A DNA stretch of 64,000 nucleotides, taken from positions 1-64,000 of the forward strand of contig NZ_QZCG01000006.1 of the NCBI RefSeq assembly GCF_003591515.1, written 5' to 3'. Both the position numbers and the translations under genes were made by a program. The DNA is from Paracoccus onubensis. Its GTDB lineage: Bacteria; Pseudomonadota; Alphaproteobacteria; Rhodobacterales; Rhodobacteraceae. The notes under the pieces are model-generated. The model was not told where the DNA came from, did no database searches, and was given only the letters and a program-made list of their open reading frames with translations. Below, piece by piece: positions 42,880 through 53,431 of the stretch. Each line of letters starts with the position of its first letter. Position 1 is the first letter of the stretch.

Positions 42880-43598
42880 CAGTAAACGTCACCCTTCTCG
42901 ACGCGCTTCGAAAATTCCGTCTCGCCCCCCGCCGCAAGTATCCGGGCCTGCCCAACCCAGTCATCGCTGCGGATACGGCTGCCCATCCGGCCGATCAGTT
43001 CGGCGAAATGGTCAATCTCGGCATCGCCCCATTCCGCGATCTGCGCAAAGCGGGTTACGCCATGTTGGCTTAGCAGATCTTCAAGTTTCGGACCCACGCC
43101 CTTGATCTCCTTCAGATCATCTTTTGCCGCTTCGTCCTTGGCCGCCGGTTGCGCCGCAGGGCCGACTCCCGCAGATGCGACGCTTCCCGATTCGGTCGAC
43201 CTCGGGGCGGCGGCTTCTGAATCGGCACCGCCTGCCGGTTGCTTCATGACGGCATCGCGTCCCTCTGCCCGCTGCGGAGGTTCAGCTGTCCGGGACCCCG
43301 CATCATCCGGATCGTCCTGCCGCTTCGCCGCCATATCAGCAAATCCAACCGCTGATGCCACCGGCTCTGGCTGGGTAACCGTCGAGGATGGCTGCCAATC
43401 TTCGCCGCCGACCGAACGCGCGCCGCCACAGAGGAACCAGATCAGAAACTGGCCCATCAACCCCGCAGCAATCAGGCCCAGAAACAAGCCTTCGAACCAT
43501 CGCAACGGGCCGACACCAGAGGTGAAAATCCACACGAGAAGGCCAAGCACGCCCCCGGCGATCCAACAATTTCTGGTGCAATTAGCGGTCGACATCAT
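42879..43598 (-). CDS. membrane protein with C-terminal helix-hairpin-helix domain related to the NuoE tail
   Basis: A 239-aa protein in three parts. Two N-terminal helices (about 10-30 and 34-56), a disordered Ala/Pro/Ser-rich linker (60-158), and an 80-residue C-terminal domain (160-239) starting [17 protein letters not shown]. This is a helix-hairpin-helix unit (IKGVGPKL) like the C-terminal extension of alphaproteobacterial ribosomal protein L21. It aligns without gaps to the last 83 residues of NuoE, with roughly half of the positions identical by eye. It lies 28 bases after nuoE. Binding partner unknown. Confidence 0.78.
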   Translation of the reverse strand: MMSTANCTRNCWIAGGVLGLLVWIFTSGVGPLRWFEGLFLGLIAAGLMGQFLIWFLCGGARSVGGEDWQPSSTVTQPEPVASAVGFADMAAKRQDDPDDAGSRTAEPPQRAEGRDAVMKQPAGGADSEAAAPRSTESGSVASAGVGPAAQPAAKDEAAKDDLKEIKGVGPKLEDLLSQHGVTRFAQIAEWGDAEIDHFAELIGRMGSRIRSDDWVGQARILAAGGETEFSKRVEKGDVY

Positions 43599-43626
43599 CT
43601 TCTCCCGATCCTAGCGGTTTCCTGAC

Positions 43627-44715
43627 TTACTCCTTATCATACAAATTCTCTTTTTCCGCGCGGCTGGAAAATTCGGTCTCGCCGCCCTCGGCAAGCACCT
43701 TGGCCTGCGTCACCCAGTCATCGCGCGAGGCCCGGCCCTTGAAACCTTCCAGATTGGCATCAACCCAGGCCAATTCTTTGGCCCCCCAGGCCGCAACCTG
43801 ATCGAAATGCCAGAATCCAAGGCTGTTCAACAATTCTTCGAGCTTGGGTCCAACGCCCTTGATCAGCTTGAGATCATCGGCGGCATCGTCCCTTGGGGCA
43901 TCAAGTCCTTCTGGCCGGCGACCCGCCTCGGCCGGCAGGTCGGGCTCTTGAGCGATCTCGCGGGTTTCGGTTTTCCGAGCCTGCTCCGTCGCTGCTGCGG
44001 GTTGGTCCGATTTCAGCCATTTCGTCAGAATCGGCACTTCGGTACCGTCGATCCGCTTGACCGTCTCGCCGAATTCGCGGGCAAGCGCCGCACTGGCATT
44101 CAACTCGCCGCCACCCCCACCATGATCCCGCAACGAGGTCAGACCTGCCGCCGGTTCGGACGCAAAACGACCATTCTGCGGTCCGGGCAATGGTACTTTT
44201 CCGTCAGAGAATGCGTCAAGCAACGCTTCCAGTTTCGCAGGGGTCAGATCCTCGTAATAATCCTTGCCGATCTGCGCCATCGGTGCATTGGCACAGGCGC
44301 CCAGGCATTCGACCTCTTCCCAGCTGAACTTGCCGTCTTCCGAAACCGTATGCGGGGTCGGCGCGATCCTGCGCTTGCAAATCTCGATCAGATCCTCGGC
44401 ACCGCAGATCATGCAGCTCGTCGTTCCGCAAATCTGTATATTGGCAATTTTCCCAACTGGTTGCAGTTGGAACATGAAGTAGAACGTCGCCACCTCAAGC
44501 ACCCTGATATAGGGCATATCAAGAAGCGCCGCGCAATATTCGATCGCGGCACGGCTAAGCCAGCCTTCCTGTTCCTGCGCGCGCCACAACACCGGAATGA
44601 TCGCCGATTGCTGGCGACCCTCGGGATATTTGGTCATCTGCGCTTTCGCCCATTCCAGATTGGCGGGCGTGAATTCGAAGCTGTCCGGCTGGACGGGATG
44701 AAGTCTGCGAAGCAT
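43627..44715 (-). CDS. nuoE: NADH-quinone oxidoreductase subunit E with C-terminal extension
   Basis: A 362-aa subunit; the core (24-kDa homologue, residues 10-175) carries the thioredoxin-like 2Fe-2S cluster N1a with C96, C101, C137 and C141. The core ends near residue 175. A linker rich in Ala, Glu and Pro (about 180-279) then leads to an extra domain (280-362) beginning [17 protein letters not shown]. That domain is shared with the neighbouring 239-aa protein and resembles the tail of ribosomal protein L21. E. coli NuoE (166 aa) lacks it, while long NuoE forms are usual in Rhodobacteraceae. The operon position is normal. Confidence 0.95.
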   Translation of the reverse strand: MLRRLHPVQPDSFEFTPANLEWAKAQMTKYPEGRQQSAIIPVLWRAQEQEGWLSRAAIEYCAALLDMPYIRVLEVATFYFMFQLQPVGKIANIQICGTTSCMICGAEDLIEICKRRIAPTPHTVSEDGKFSWEEVECLGACANAPMAQIGKDYYEDLTPAKLEALLDAFSDGKVPLPGPQNGRFASEPAAGLTSLRDHGGGGGELNASAALAREFGETVKRIDGTEVPILTKWLKSDQPAAATEQARKTETREIAQEPDLPAEAGRRPEGLDAPRDDAADDLKLIKGVGPKLEELLNSLGFWHFDQVAAWGAKELAWVDANLEGFKGRASRDDWVTQAKVLAEGGETEFSSRAEKENLYDKE

Positions 44716-44723
44716 GAAAACCC

Positions 44724-45071
44724 TCAGTTCATCGCAAATAGCGACAGGAAGGCGCCGAATGCCGCCGCCCCCCCGATCGCGAGATGAAGCCAGAACGGAT
44801 GACCCGCCCGGCGGTAAATATAAGTGTCACCAAGACTGATGACGGCAATGGCGATCAAAAGGCCAAACAACACGCGCGGGGCGCCAAACCAGGACGCCAC
44901 CACAGCCAGCACCGTCAGCCCGGCATATCGAACCAGCATGGCCTGCGGGAGCATATCGATCCGGTGCTGAATCAGCTTCAGTCCGCTTTGCTTGTTCAAC
45001 GCAAGCAATACGGTAACGCCGATCATCGCCAGCGCCAGAAGCCAGCCGAACCAATTAACAAGGGTTGCCAT
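44724..45071 (-). CDS. small membrane protein between nuoD and nuoE
   Basis: A 115-aa protein with three to four hydrophobic segments (about 3-24, 46-62, 64-82 and 90-112) and a basic cytoplasmic loop ([15 protein letters not shown]). No family recognised. A GTG one codon upstream of the ATG at 45071 is an alternative start. It sits eight bases before nuoE and 18 after nuoD, so expression with complex I is expected. It could be a supernumerary membrane component or an unrelated passenger. Confidence 0.68.
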   Translation of the reverse strand: MATLVNWFGWLLALAMIGVTVLLALNKQSGLKLIQHRIDMLPQAMLVRYAGLTVLAVVASWFGAPRVLFGLLIAIAVISLGDTYIYRRAGHPFWLHLAIGGAAAFGAFLSLFAMN

Positions 45072-45092
45072 CACACGGCCTCTCCTTACCCG

Positions 45093-46331
45093 TTACCTGT
45101 CGACCTCACCGAACACGATATCCATCGTGCCGATAATAGCTGAAACATCCGCCAGCAAATGCCCTTTGGCCATCCAGTCGATGGACTGAAGATGCAAAAA
45201 CCCCGGAGCCCGCAGCTTGGCACGGTAGGGCTTGTTGCTGCCGTCGCTGACCAGATAAACGCCGAATTCGCCCTTTGGCGCTTCGACCGCGGCATAGACT
45301 TCGCCTGCGGGAACACGGAAACCTTCTGTATAAAGCTTGAAGTGGTGAATCAGGCTTTCCATGTCGCGCTTCATATCGCCGCGCCGTGGCGGAGCCAGCT
45401 TTCCACGCGCCATCACATCGCCCGCAGGCTCTGCGCGCAGCTTGTCGATCGCCTGTTTCATGATCCGGACCGATTGCCGCATCTCTTCCATGCGGATCAG
45501 GTAACGGTCGTAGCAGTCACCATTCCTGCCGACCGGGATCTGGAAGTCGAATTCATCATAGCATTCATAGGGCTGACTGCGCCGCAGATCCCAGGCCATG
45601 CCGGAGCCGCGCACCATCACGCCGGAATAGCCCCAGTCAAGGCAATCCTGTTCGCTGACAATGCCGATATCGACATTGCGCTGCTTGAAGATACGATTCT
45701 CGGTCAGCAACCCGTCCAGATCGTCGACAACTTTCAGGAACGGATCGCACCATGCCTCGATATCATCGATCAGTTCAGGCGGCAGATCCTGATGCACGCC
45801 GCCGGGGCGAAAATAGGCCGAGTGCAGCCGCGCACCGCAGGCGCGTTCGTAAAACACCATCAGCTTTTCGCGCTCTTCAAAGCCCCACAAGGGCGGGGTC
45901 AGTGCTCCGACATCCATCGCCTGCGTGGTCACGTTCAGCAAATGGTTCAGGATCCGCCCGATCTCGGAATACAGCACCCGGATCAGGCTGGCTCGGCGCG
46001 GGATTTCCGTGCCGGACAATTTCTCGATGGCCAGGCACCATGCATGTTCCTGATTCATCGGTGCGACATAATCAAGCCGATCGAAATATGGCAGGTTCTG
46101 CAGATAGGTGCGGCTTTCCATCAGCTTTTCGGTACCGCGATGCAGCAGCCCGATATGCGGGTCCGCACGCTCTACGACCTCGCCGTCCAGCTCAAGCACC
46201 ATGCGCAAAACACCATGTGCGGCAGGGTGTTGCGGGCCGAAATTGATGTTGAAATTGCGGATGCGCTGTTCACCCGTCAGATAATCGGCATTGCCGTCAT
46301 CGTAACTGTTATTGCGAATATCGCCGTCCAT
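45093..46331 (-). CDS. nuoD: NADH-quinone oxidoreductase subunit D
   Basis: A 412-aa subunit (49-kDa homologue) that builds the quinone pocket with Nuo[18 protein letters not shown] (27-43) carries the conserved His and the loop contacting quinone, and the C-terminal FGEVDR is intact. NuoC and NuoD are separate here, not fused as in E. coli. The ATG at 46331 gives [13 protein letters not shown], which resembles the Paracoccus Nqo4 start; a GTG lies one codon upstream. The GFA-family gene ends three bases upstream. Confidence 0.97.
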   Translation of the reverse strand: MDGDIRNNSYDDGNADYLTGEQRIRNFNINFGPQHPAAHGVLRMVLELDGEVVERADPHIGLLHRGTEKLMESRTYLQNLPYFDRLDYVAPMNQEHAWCLAIEKLSGTEIPRRASLIRVLYSEIGRILNHLLNVTTQAMDVGALTPPLWGFEEREKLMVFYERACGARLHSAYFRPGGVHQDLPPELIDDIEAWCDPFLKVVDDLDGLLTENRIFKQRNVDIGIVSEQDCLDWGYSGVMVRGSGMAWDLRRSQPYECYDEFDFQIPVGRNGDCYDRYLIRMEEMRQSVRIMKQAIDKLRAEPAGDVMARGKLAPPRRGDMKRDMESLIHHFKLYTEGFRVPAGEVYAAVEAPKGEFGVYLVSDGSNKPYRAKLRAPGFLHLQSIDWMAKGHLLADVSAIIGTMDIVFGEVDR

Positions 46332-46334
46332 CAC

Positions 46335-46754
46335 TCAGCCCTCCTTGCCCGGGGCGATCATCGCCATGAACTCGGCCCCCGTCATACGCGGATGCTCTCC
46401 GGCCAGAGAATAGCTGGAGGGCTTTTCGTCAATAAAGATTTCGCTTTCGAGCGGGAATTGCGACGGATCGTCGAAGCACTGGGCGGAAACCACGTTATGC
46501 ACACCGTCAACGGTGCGATACATGATGCTGCTGCCGCATTGGGAACAAAACAGCCGCTCGGCCCAGTCCGAGGACCGGTAAATGCCCAGCTTGCTTTCAT
46601 CCTTGAAAACAGGCGGTTCAGAGAGATCGACCGCGATATTGATGCCCCCGGTCCATCTGCGGCACATATTACAATGACAGACCGCCGCGCCGCCTTTGGG
46701 TATGGCGGTAAACCGCACCGCGCCACAGAGGCACTGACCTTGCAATTCGGTCAT
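46335..46754 (-). CDS. GFA-family zinc protein inside the nuo operon
   Basis: A 139-aa protein of the glutathione-dependent formaldehyde-activating enzyme (Mss4-like) family. The zinc-ligand cysteines are visible: C8 and C10 (CLCG), C26, C28 and C31 (CHCNMC), C70 and C73 (CSQC). The ATG at 46754 overlaps the nuoC stop by four bases (ATGA). The family is broad and most members have no proven activity, so glutathione-formaldehyde chemistry is not claimed. It is an accessory gene translationally coupled to nuoC and next to nuoD. A link to metal-cluster or thiol handling of complex I is only a guess. Confidence 0.85.
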   Translation of the reverse strand: MTELQGQCLCGAVRFTAIPKGGAAVCHCNMCRRWTGGINIAVDLSEPPVFKDESKLGIYRSSDWAERLFCSQCGSSIMYRTVDGVHNVVSAQCFDDPSQFPLESEIFIDEKPSSYSLAGEHPRMTGAEFMAMIAPGKEG

Positions 46755-47371
46755 TTCATCCCCTCCTTCTCGTCGCCGGGCAGGATATATTTCGCCCCTT
46801 CCCATGGCGACAGGAAATCGAACTGGCGATATTCCTGTGTCAGATTCACCGGTTCGTAGACCACGCGCTTTTCGGATTCGTCATAGCGCACCTCGACATA
46901 GCCGGTTGTCGGGAAATCCTTGCGCAGCGGATAACCGCGGAAACCGTAATCGGTCAGGATCCGGCGCAAATCGGGATGGCCCGAGAACATGATCCCGAAC
47001 ATATCGAAAATCTCGCGTTCGAACCAGTTGGCCGAGGGATGGATCCTGATCAGCGACGGCACGATCTCATCCTCGCGGATAGCGACCTTCACCCGAATGC
47101 GCTGGTTCTGATACATCGACAGGAAATGCCAGACCACGTCGAAACGCTGCGCCCGGGCCGGATAATCCACAGCGGTGATATCGACCAATGTCGAAAAACG
47201 GCAACTTGAATCACTGCGCAGAAATTCGACCAGATCCAGCAGGCCGCTGACCGTGCAGGTCACCGTCAGTTCGTCGAATTCGACCTGTGTATCCAGCACG
47301 GAATTGTTGCGGCGCAGGCTGATATGCTCACCCAGTTGCTGCAGCGCATCAAGATCGGGATAGGCTGTCAT
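46751..47371 (-). CDS. nuoC: NADH-quinone oxidoreductase subunit C
   Basis: A 206-aa subunit (30-kDa homologue) of the connecting module. The family signature ERE(I/V)FDMFG is present as [23 protein letters not shown] (near residue 116-138), followed by [15 protein letters not shown]. It starts at an ATG five bases after nuoB and overlaps the GFA-family gene. Confidence 0.97.
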   Translation of the reverse strand: MTAYPDLDALQQLGEHISLRRNNSVLDTQVEFDELTVTCTVSGLLDLVEFLRSDSSCRFSTLVDITAVDYPARAQRFDVVWHFLSMYQNQRIRVKVAIREDEIVPSLIRIHPSANWFEREIFDMFGIMFSGHPDLRRILTDYGFRGYPLRKDFPTTGYVEVRYDESEKRVVYEPVNLTQEYRQFDFLSPWEGAKYILPGDEKEGMK

Positions 47372-47376
47372 GGCTT

Positions 47377-48360
<984 letters not shown>

Positions 48361-48385
48361 CGGGCGGAGGGGCAGGACGGCAGAG

Positions 48386-48412
48386 GAAAACACCAAGAAT
48401 TTTTGTGTTTTC
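48386..48412. promoter_or_regulatory. inverted repeat upstream of the nuo promoter
   Basis: GAAAACAC (48386-48393) and GTGTTTTC (48405-48412) form a perfect 8-bp dyad with an 11-base AT-rich centre, 26 bases upstream of the proposed nuo -35. It could be an activator or repressor site, or a terminator for transcription arriving from the right. Confidence 0.4.
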
Positions 48413-48437
48413 GAGCAGTCGCATTAATTGTTTTTAA

Positions 48438-48716
48438 ATGTCTGGCGGATTTCCTGAAATCCAACGAAACAGAACTTTAGAGAGTGTCATATGTAAAATA
48501 TTGGCAACAATCCCATTGCTTTTGCCGCTTGATGCCTGCGTGGATCACGGCAAATCAAAGGTTCACGCTATCGGCGGGCCGCCCGTCATCGCCCAGTTGA
48601 CAGCGACCGACAGGGCAGTCATCGAAGATCGTTATAAAGCACGTATTGAAAATCGCCTGAAAGTGATACTTTACAATGCGAAAGGTGCATATTTCAACAT
48701 CGCGGCATATTGCTGA
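48438..48716 (+). pseudogene. doubtful small lipoprotein gene, possibly frameshifted at its start
   Basis: An open frame of 92 codons from an ATG at 48438 that lacks a ribosome-binding site. At 48491 a second ATG, preceded by GAGAG, is followed by one extra T (48494). If that base were absent, the protein would start MKILATIPLLLPLDAC, a textbook lipoprotein signal with lipobox, and continue in the open frame for about 60 residues (VIEDRYKARIENRLKVILYN) to the stop at 48716. Base composition is more AT-rich than the surrounding genes. No family recognised. Either a one-base insertion killed the gene, or the start is elsewhere, or the frame is chance. Confidence 0.3.
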
Positions 48717-48907
48717 TTTGCGGATGTATCAACCTGACGGATAGTGGTGGGCGGAGGGATTGGAAGACAGCCCTTCTTCGCATTCGTGTGACGGGGAAGC
48801 AACGGAACCAAGGGGACTCTCGACACCATCGTCATTGCGGCGGAGCGTAGTCCGGTAGCCGTTAAGGTCCACAAGCTTTACGGGCAGATCGGCATCTCTA
48901 GGAACGC
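48717..48907. other. stretch without recognisable genes between the doubtful lipoprotein and the pyc terminator
   Basis: No open frame of convincing length or codon use on either strand. A 67-codon minus-strand frame (48671-48874) is Pro- and Arg-rich with no known motif. No tRNA, IS end or repeat of the families seen elsewhere in the window was found. It may be remnant DNA. Confidence 0.4.
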
Positions 48908-48946
48908 AGCATCCCGAAAAAATGTAGTTTTCTCTTTCGGGATGCT
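48908..48946. terminator. long hairpin downstream of pyc
   Basis: AGCATCCCGAAA (48908-48919) and TTTCGGGATGCT (48935-48946) form a perfect 12-bp stem with a 15-base loop, 15 bases beyond the pyc stop. Stem stability and position fit a terminator or 3'-end protector of the pyc mRNA. No long T-run follows on either strand. Confidence 0.6.
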
Positions 48947-48961
48947 TTGCCGCTAATTACC

Positions 48962-51900
48962 TCACTCCAATTCGATCATCAGGTCTTTTGCATCGATCTG
49001 TGCGCCGGGCGTGATGTGGACGGCCTTTACGGTGCCGTCGCGATCGGCGTGAATGCCGGTCTCCATCTTCATTGCCTCGATGGTCAGCAGCAGATCGCCC
49101 TGCTTGACCACCTGCCCCGCCTTGATTGCAACCGAGGCGACCACCCCCGGCATGGGCGCGCCGATATGCGCCTCATTCGCCGGATCCGCCTTGGGGCGCG
49201 CCACGGTTTCGGCTTTCACCTTGCGGTTAGGCACCCGGACGCTGCGCGGCTGACCGTTGAGTTCGAAGAACACCTTCACCTCGCCCTGCTCATCCGTTTC
49301 GCTCAAGGTCTGAAAGCGGATTTCCAGGGTCTTGCCGGGATCGATCTCGGCCGTGATCTCTTCTCCGGGTTCCATTCCGTAAAAGAAATTCCGGGTCGGC
49401 AAAGCCCGCACCGGACCATAGATACGATGCCTGCCCATATAGTCGAGGAACACTTTCGGATACATCAGATAACCGTTCAGATCCTCATTATCGACGGCTT
49501 TTCCCTCCAGCTCTTCGGACAGTTTCGCCCGTTCGGCCTCCAGATCGACCGGCGCCAGATGTGCGCCGGGTCGGTCGGTGACCGGGGCCTCGCCCTTGAG
49601 GATGCGCCGTTGCAGGGCTTCGGGCCAACCACCGGGCGGCTGCCCCAGATTGCCGCGCATCATGTCGACGACCGAGTCGGGGAAGCTGACATCGACATCC
49701 GGATCCGCCACCTGCTCGGGCGTCAGGTTCTGGGCGACCATCATCAACGCCATATCGCCCACCACTTTCGAGGATGGCGTGACCTTGACGATATCGCCGA
49801 ACATCCGGTTCACATCGGCATAGGCCTGCGCGACCTCGTGCCAGCGATCCTCAAGCCCCATGCTGCGCGCCTGGGATTTCAGGTTGGTGAACTGGCCGCC
49901 CGGCATTTCGTGCAGATAAACCTCGGACGCGGGCGATTGCAGGCCGGATTCGAAGGCGGCATAGTTTTCGCGCACCCGCTCCCAGTAGTTCGAGATGGCG
50001 CGGATATGACCGATATCCAGCCCGGTATCGCGTTCGGTCACGGCCAGGGCCTCGACCACGCTGCCAAGGGTCGGCTGGCTGGTATTGCCCGACAGCGCGT
50101 CCATGGCGCAATCCACGGCATCCACCCCCGCTTCCGCCGCGGCCAGAATCGTCGCGCTGCCCATGCCGCTGGTGTCATGGGTATGGAAATGCACCGGCAG
50201 GCCCACTTCTTCCTTCAGGGCCTTGACCAGCAATGTCGCGGCAGCCGGTTTCAGAAGCCCGGCCATATCCTTCAGGCCCAGCACATGCGCGCCGGCAGCT
50301 TTCAGCTCGCTGGCGGTTTTCACGTAATATTGCAGATCGTATTTGGCGCGATCTGGGTCCAGCATATTGCCGGTATAACAAACCGAGCCTTCGCAGATCT
50401 TGCCGGATTCGATCACCGCATCCATGGCCACGCGCATATTCTCGACCCAATTCAGACTGTCGAAAACGCGGAACACATCCACTCCGGTCTCGGCGGCCTG
50501 ACGCACGAAGGACTGCACGACATTATCGGGATAATTGGTATAACCGACCCCGTTACTGGCCCGCAGCAGCATTTGCGTCATCAGGTTCGGCATCCGGGCG
50601 CGGATATCGCGCAGCCGTTGCCAGGGGCATTCCTGCAGGAAACGATAGGCGACATCAAAGGTCGCGCCGCCCCAGCATTCGACGCTGAACAATTGCGGCA
50701 GATTGGCGGCATAGCTGGGTGCGACCCGGATCATGTCGATCGAGCGCATCCGCGTTGCCAGCAGCGACTGGTGACTGTCGCGCATGGTCGTGTCGGTGAT
50801 CAGCAGCCGCTTTTGCGCCGCCATCCAGTCGGCAACCGCCTGGGCGCCCTTTTCCTCGAGCAGCTGCCTTGTGCCGGGGGCAGGTTCGGCTGTCGGCGCG
50901 GGTGGCGTCGGCTCGCGTGTCTGTGCGGGCGGCACGGGACGGCCTGCCGTTTCGGGATGGCCGTTCACGGTGATATCGGCCAGATAGGTCAGGATCTTGG
51001 TTCCACGATCCCGGCGTTTGCGGAACGAGAACAGATCCGGGGTCGTGTCGATGAATTTCGTCGTATAGGTGTCGTCAAGAAAAACCGGGTGTTTCAGCAG
51101 GTTGATGACGAAATCGATATTCGTGCTGACGCCCCGCACCCGAAATTCCCGCAAGGCGCGATCCATCCGCTTGATCGCCTGATCCGGGGTCTGCGCCCAG
51201 GCGGTGACCTTCACCAGCAGCGAATCGTAGAAGCGCGTGATGACTCCGCCCGAATAGGCAGTACCGCCATCCAGACGGATCCCCATGCCGGTGGCCGAAC
51301 GATAAGCGGTGATCCGCCCGTAATCGGGGATGAAATTGTTCTGCGGATCCTCGGTCGTCACCCGGCATTGCAGCGCATGGCCGGACAGTTCGATATCCTC
51401 CTGCCGCCCCGCCCCGGTCGCCTCTGCCAGAGTCGCGCCCTCGGCGATCCTGATCTGGGCCTGCACGATGTCGATCCCCGTCACCTCCTCGGTGACCGTG
51501 TGTTCGACCTGGACACGCGGGTTCACCTCGATGAAATAGAACTCCTGGCTGTCCATATCCATCAGGAATTCGACCGTGCCGGCGTTCTGGTAGCCGACCG
51601 CCTGCCCGATCTTCAACGCCAGCGCACAGACTTCCCTGCGCTGCGCCTCGGTCAGATAAGGAGCGGGCGCACGTTCGACCACCTTCTGGTTGCGGCGCTG
51701 CACGGTGCAGTCGCGCTCATACAGGTGATAAAGCCCCCCATGCGTGTCGCCCAGCAACTGCACCTCGACATGCCGCGCCCGCAGGATCATCTTTTCCAGA
51801 TAACCCTCGCCATTGCCGAATGCGGCTTCGGCCTCGCGCCGGCCCTCGCGGACCTTTTCGACAAGTTCGGCCTCGGAATTGATCGGACGCATGCCCCGCC

Positions 51901-52396
51901 CGCCGCCGCCCCAGCTAGCCTTGAGCATCAGCGGATAGCCGATCTCTGCCGCCTCGCGCTTGATGGCGTCGAAATCATCGCCCAGCACCTCGGTCGCGGG
52001 GATGACCGGCACACCGGCCCCCATGGCGACCCGACGGGCGCTGGCCTTGTCGCCAAGGGCGCGCATCGTCTCGGCCCTGGGACCGATAAAGGTAATTCCC
52101 GCTTGCGCGCAGGCATCCACGAAATTCGGGTTTTCGGACAACAGCCCATAGCCCGGATGGATCGCATCCGCGCCCGATTCTTTCGCCACCCGGATAATCT
52201 CGGGAATCGAAAGATACGCCGCCACCGGTCCCAGCCCCTTGCCGATCCGGTAAGCCTCGTCCGCCTTGAAACGGTGCAGACCCAGCTTGTCTTCTTCGGC
52301 ATAGACCGCGACCGTGCGTTTCCCCAACTCATTCGCAGCCCGCATAACGCGAATCGCAATCTCGCCACGATTGGCAATCAGGATTTTCTGAAACAT
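48962..52396 (-). CDS. pyc: pyruvate carboxylase
   Basis: A 1144-aa single-chain pyruvate carboxylase, which makes oxaloacetate from pyruvate, bicarbonate and ATP and refills the TCA cycle. Order of domains: biotin carboxylase (1-450, ATP-grasp with Gly-rich WGGGGRGM), carboxyltransferase (about 535-830, starting ITDTTMRDSHQSLLATR, with metal-binding HTHDTSG), allosteric/tetramerisation region, and the biotin-carrier domain (about 1070-1144) with IEAMKM and biotinyl Lys1110. Length is normal and no break is seen. It depends on BirA, encoded at 28580-29353. Upstream is a candidate promoter, downstream a long hairpin. Confidence 0.98.
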   Translation of the reverse strand: MFQKILIANRGEIAIRVMRAANELGKRTVAVYAEEDKLGLHRFKADEAYRIGKGLGPVAAYLSIPEIIRVAKESGADAIHPGYGLLSENPNFVDACAQAGITFIGPRAETMRALGDKASARRVAMGAGVPVIPATEVLGDDFDAIKREAAEIGYPLMLKASWGGGGRGMRPINSEAELVEKVREGRREAEAAFGNGEGYLEKMILRARHVEVQLLGDTHGGLYHLYERDCTVQRRNQKVVERAPAPYLTEAQRREVCALALKIGQAVGYQNAGTVEFLMDMDSQEFYFIEVNPRVQVEHTVTEEVTGIDIVQAQIRIAEGATLAEATGAGRQEDIELSGHALQCRVTTEDPQNNFIPDYGRITAYRSATGMGIRLDGGTAYSGGVITRFYDSLLVKVTAWAQTPDQAIKRMDRALREFRVRGVSTNIDFVINLLKHPVFLDDTYTTKFIDTTPDLFSFRKRRDRGTKILTYLADITVNGHPETAGRPVPPAQTREPTPPAPTAEPAPGTRQLLEEKGAQAVADWMAAQKRLLITDTTMRDSHQSLLATRMRSIDMIRVAPSYAANLPQLFSVECWGGATFDVAYRFLQECPWQRLRDIRARMPNLMTQMLLRASNGVGYTNYPDNVVQSFVRQAAETGVDVFRVFDSLNWVENMRVAMDAVIESGKICEGSVCYTGNMLDPDRAKYDLQYYVKTASELKAAGAHVLGLKDMAGLLKPAAATLLVKALKEEVGLPVHFHTHDTSGMGSATILAAAEAGVDAVDCAMDALSGNTSQPTLGSVVEALAVTERDTGLDIGHIRAISNYWERVRENYAAFESGLQSPASEVYLHEMPGGQFTNLKSQARSMGLEDRWHEVAQAYADVNRMFGDIVKVTPSSKVVGDMALMMVAQNLTPEQVADPDVDVSFPDSVVDMMRGNLGQPPGGWPEALQRRILKGEAPVTDRPGAHLAPVDLEAERAKLSEELEGKAVDNEDLNGYLMYPKVFLDYMGRHRIYGPVRALPTRNFFYGMEPGEEITAEIDPGKTLEIRFQTLSETDEQGEVKVFFELNGQPRSVRVPNRKVKAETVARPKADPANEAHIGAPMPGVVASVAIKAGQVVKQGDLLLTIEAMKMETGIHADRDGTVKAVHITPGAQIDAKDLMIELE

Positions 52397-52423
52397 GCCG
52401 GCTCCCTATCGACGATTTGGCGC

Positions 52424-52451
52424 ATCCTAGCGATGCTGCAACGCAGCGCAA
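52424..52451 (-). promoter_or_regulatory. candidate pyc promoter
   Basis: On the minus strand TTGCGC (52451-52446), 16 bases, then TAGGAT (52429-52424), 27 bases upstream of the pyc ATG. Spacing and -10 are acceptable and the -35 is partial. No other element was seen in the gap 52397-52510. Confidence 0.35.
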
Positions 52452-52510
52452 GCATTTCAATCAGGACCCTCATACCATAGGCGGAATGAGCGAACCCCGG
52501 CCAATTGACC

Positions 52511-53431
52511 TTAGCGCAACAAACTCAGGGCGACGAGCGCCACGACCAGTCCGGCGGCAAGCTGCATCATGCCGGGTAACCAGCGGCTCATGGTTCCAAT
52601 GGCACCGGCGCCGGAAAAAAGCGCGAAACTTCCCTCGCGCGCCCATACCGAGAGACAGGCGACCAGCAATGTCACCGTCGCGGTTCCCAGCCCCATGGCG
52701 AATGCCCCGGCAATTCCGGTACCGAAAAAGCCCATCCGCCAGGTCAGCAGCAGCAGAAAGATCGCCCCTGTGCAGGGCCGGATGGCGATCCCCGCGATCA
52801 AAGCAAGCGCATCCCGCAGCGAGCGGGTTTCGGTGACCTGATCGATGCTGGGACCGTGAACATGGCCGCATCCGCAATCCGTATCGTGATCGTGGTCATG
52901 ATGATGGCCGTGATCCTCCGCGCTGCGCCGGGCCCGGATCAATTGCCGCATTCCGCGCCATGCCAGCCAAATACCGACCAGCCCGATCATGACGGCACTG
53001 ATATCGGCCATATGATCCTCGGACAGGCCGGTAAGCGCATCGCGGGACAGATCGAACAATGTCAGCCCGCCCCAGACCAGCAATATAGCGGTCAGGGCTT
53101 GCGCCAAAGAAGCCACAACGGAAATCCCCGCCAATCGTCCAAGCGGAACTTTTGCGCCATAGCCATATCCGCCGATCAGAACCTTGCCATGGCCGGGTCC
53201 GACAGCATGCAGGAAGCCGTAACCGAAACAGATCGCCATCAGCGAAAGACTGGCGCCCGGATCGCCCGCGCGCAGCCCGCGCAGCGCCCCGGCCATCATG
53301 GTCTGCGCCTCGCGCTGCCGCAGCGCGGCCCATTGTTCAAGGCCCGCCAGCCATCCGCTCTGCCACAGGAAGACCACGATTGCGGCGGTCAACAATCCGG
53401 TTACGGCGAGAATGCGGGCGGGCATCCTCAT
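52511..53431 (-). CDS. nickel/cobalt exporter-type membrane protein (NicO/RcnA family)
   Basis: A 306-aa membrane protein with about six to seven helices. The family signature in the second helix is HAVGPGHGK (75-83). A cytoplasmic-loop His cluster (residues 173-192, HGHHHDHDHDTDCGCGHVH) is a likely metal buffer. The fold belongs to NicO, which includes RcnA efflux pumps and uptake systems. The direction of transport cannot be told from sequence. The ATG overlaps the stop of the upstream DUF1007 gene (ATGA), an arrangement known for this pair in proteobacteria, so the two likely act together. Confidence 0.85.
   Translation of the reverse strand: MRMPARILAVTGLLTAAIVVFLWQSGWLAGLEQWAALRQREAQTMMAGALRGLRAGDPGASLSLMAICFGYGFLHAVGPGHGKVLIGGYGYGAKVPLGRLAGISVVASLAQALTAILLVWGGLTLFDLSRDALTGLSEDHMADISAVMIGLVGIWLAWRGMRQLIRARRSAEDHGHHHDHDHDTDCGCGHVHGPSIDQVTETRSLRDALALIAGIAIRPCTGAIFLLLLTWRMGFFGTGIAGAFAMGLGTATVTLLVACLSVWAREGSFALFSGAGAIGTMSRWLPGMMQLAAGLVVALVALSLLR

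Noticed and set aside
45159..46859. 566-codon plus-strand frame opposite nuoD and the GFA-like gene
   Set aside because: Antisense artefact of GC-rich coding DNA; it spans two clearly real minus-strand genes and has no recognisable motif.
48671..48874. 67-codon minus-strand frame, considered as a transposase remnant
   Set aside because: No DDE or HUH motif, no terminal inverted repeats or target duplication nearby, and no sequence I can match to an IS family.
48947..52480. Open frame of 1177 codons on the plus strand opposite pyruvate carboxylase
   Set aside because: It is longer than pyc but is the mirror of it: strong GC bias at pyc third positions removes stops on the other strand. The translated sequence is His/Arg/Gly-rich, without domains, and starts outside any promoter-like region.
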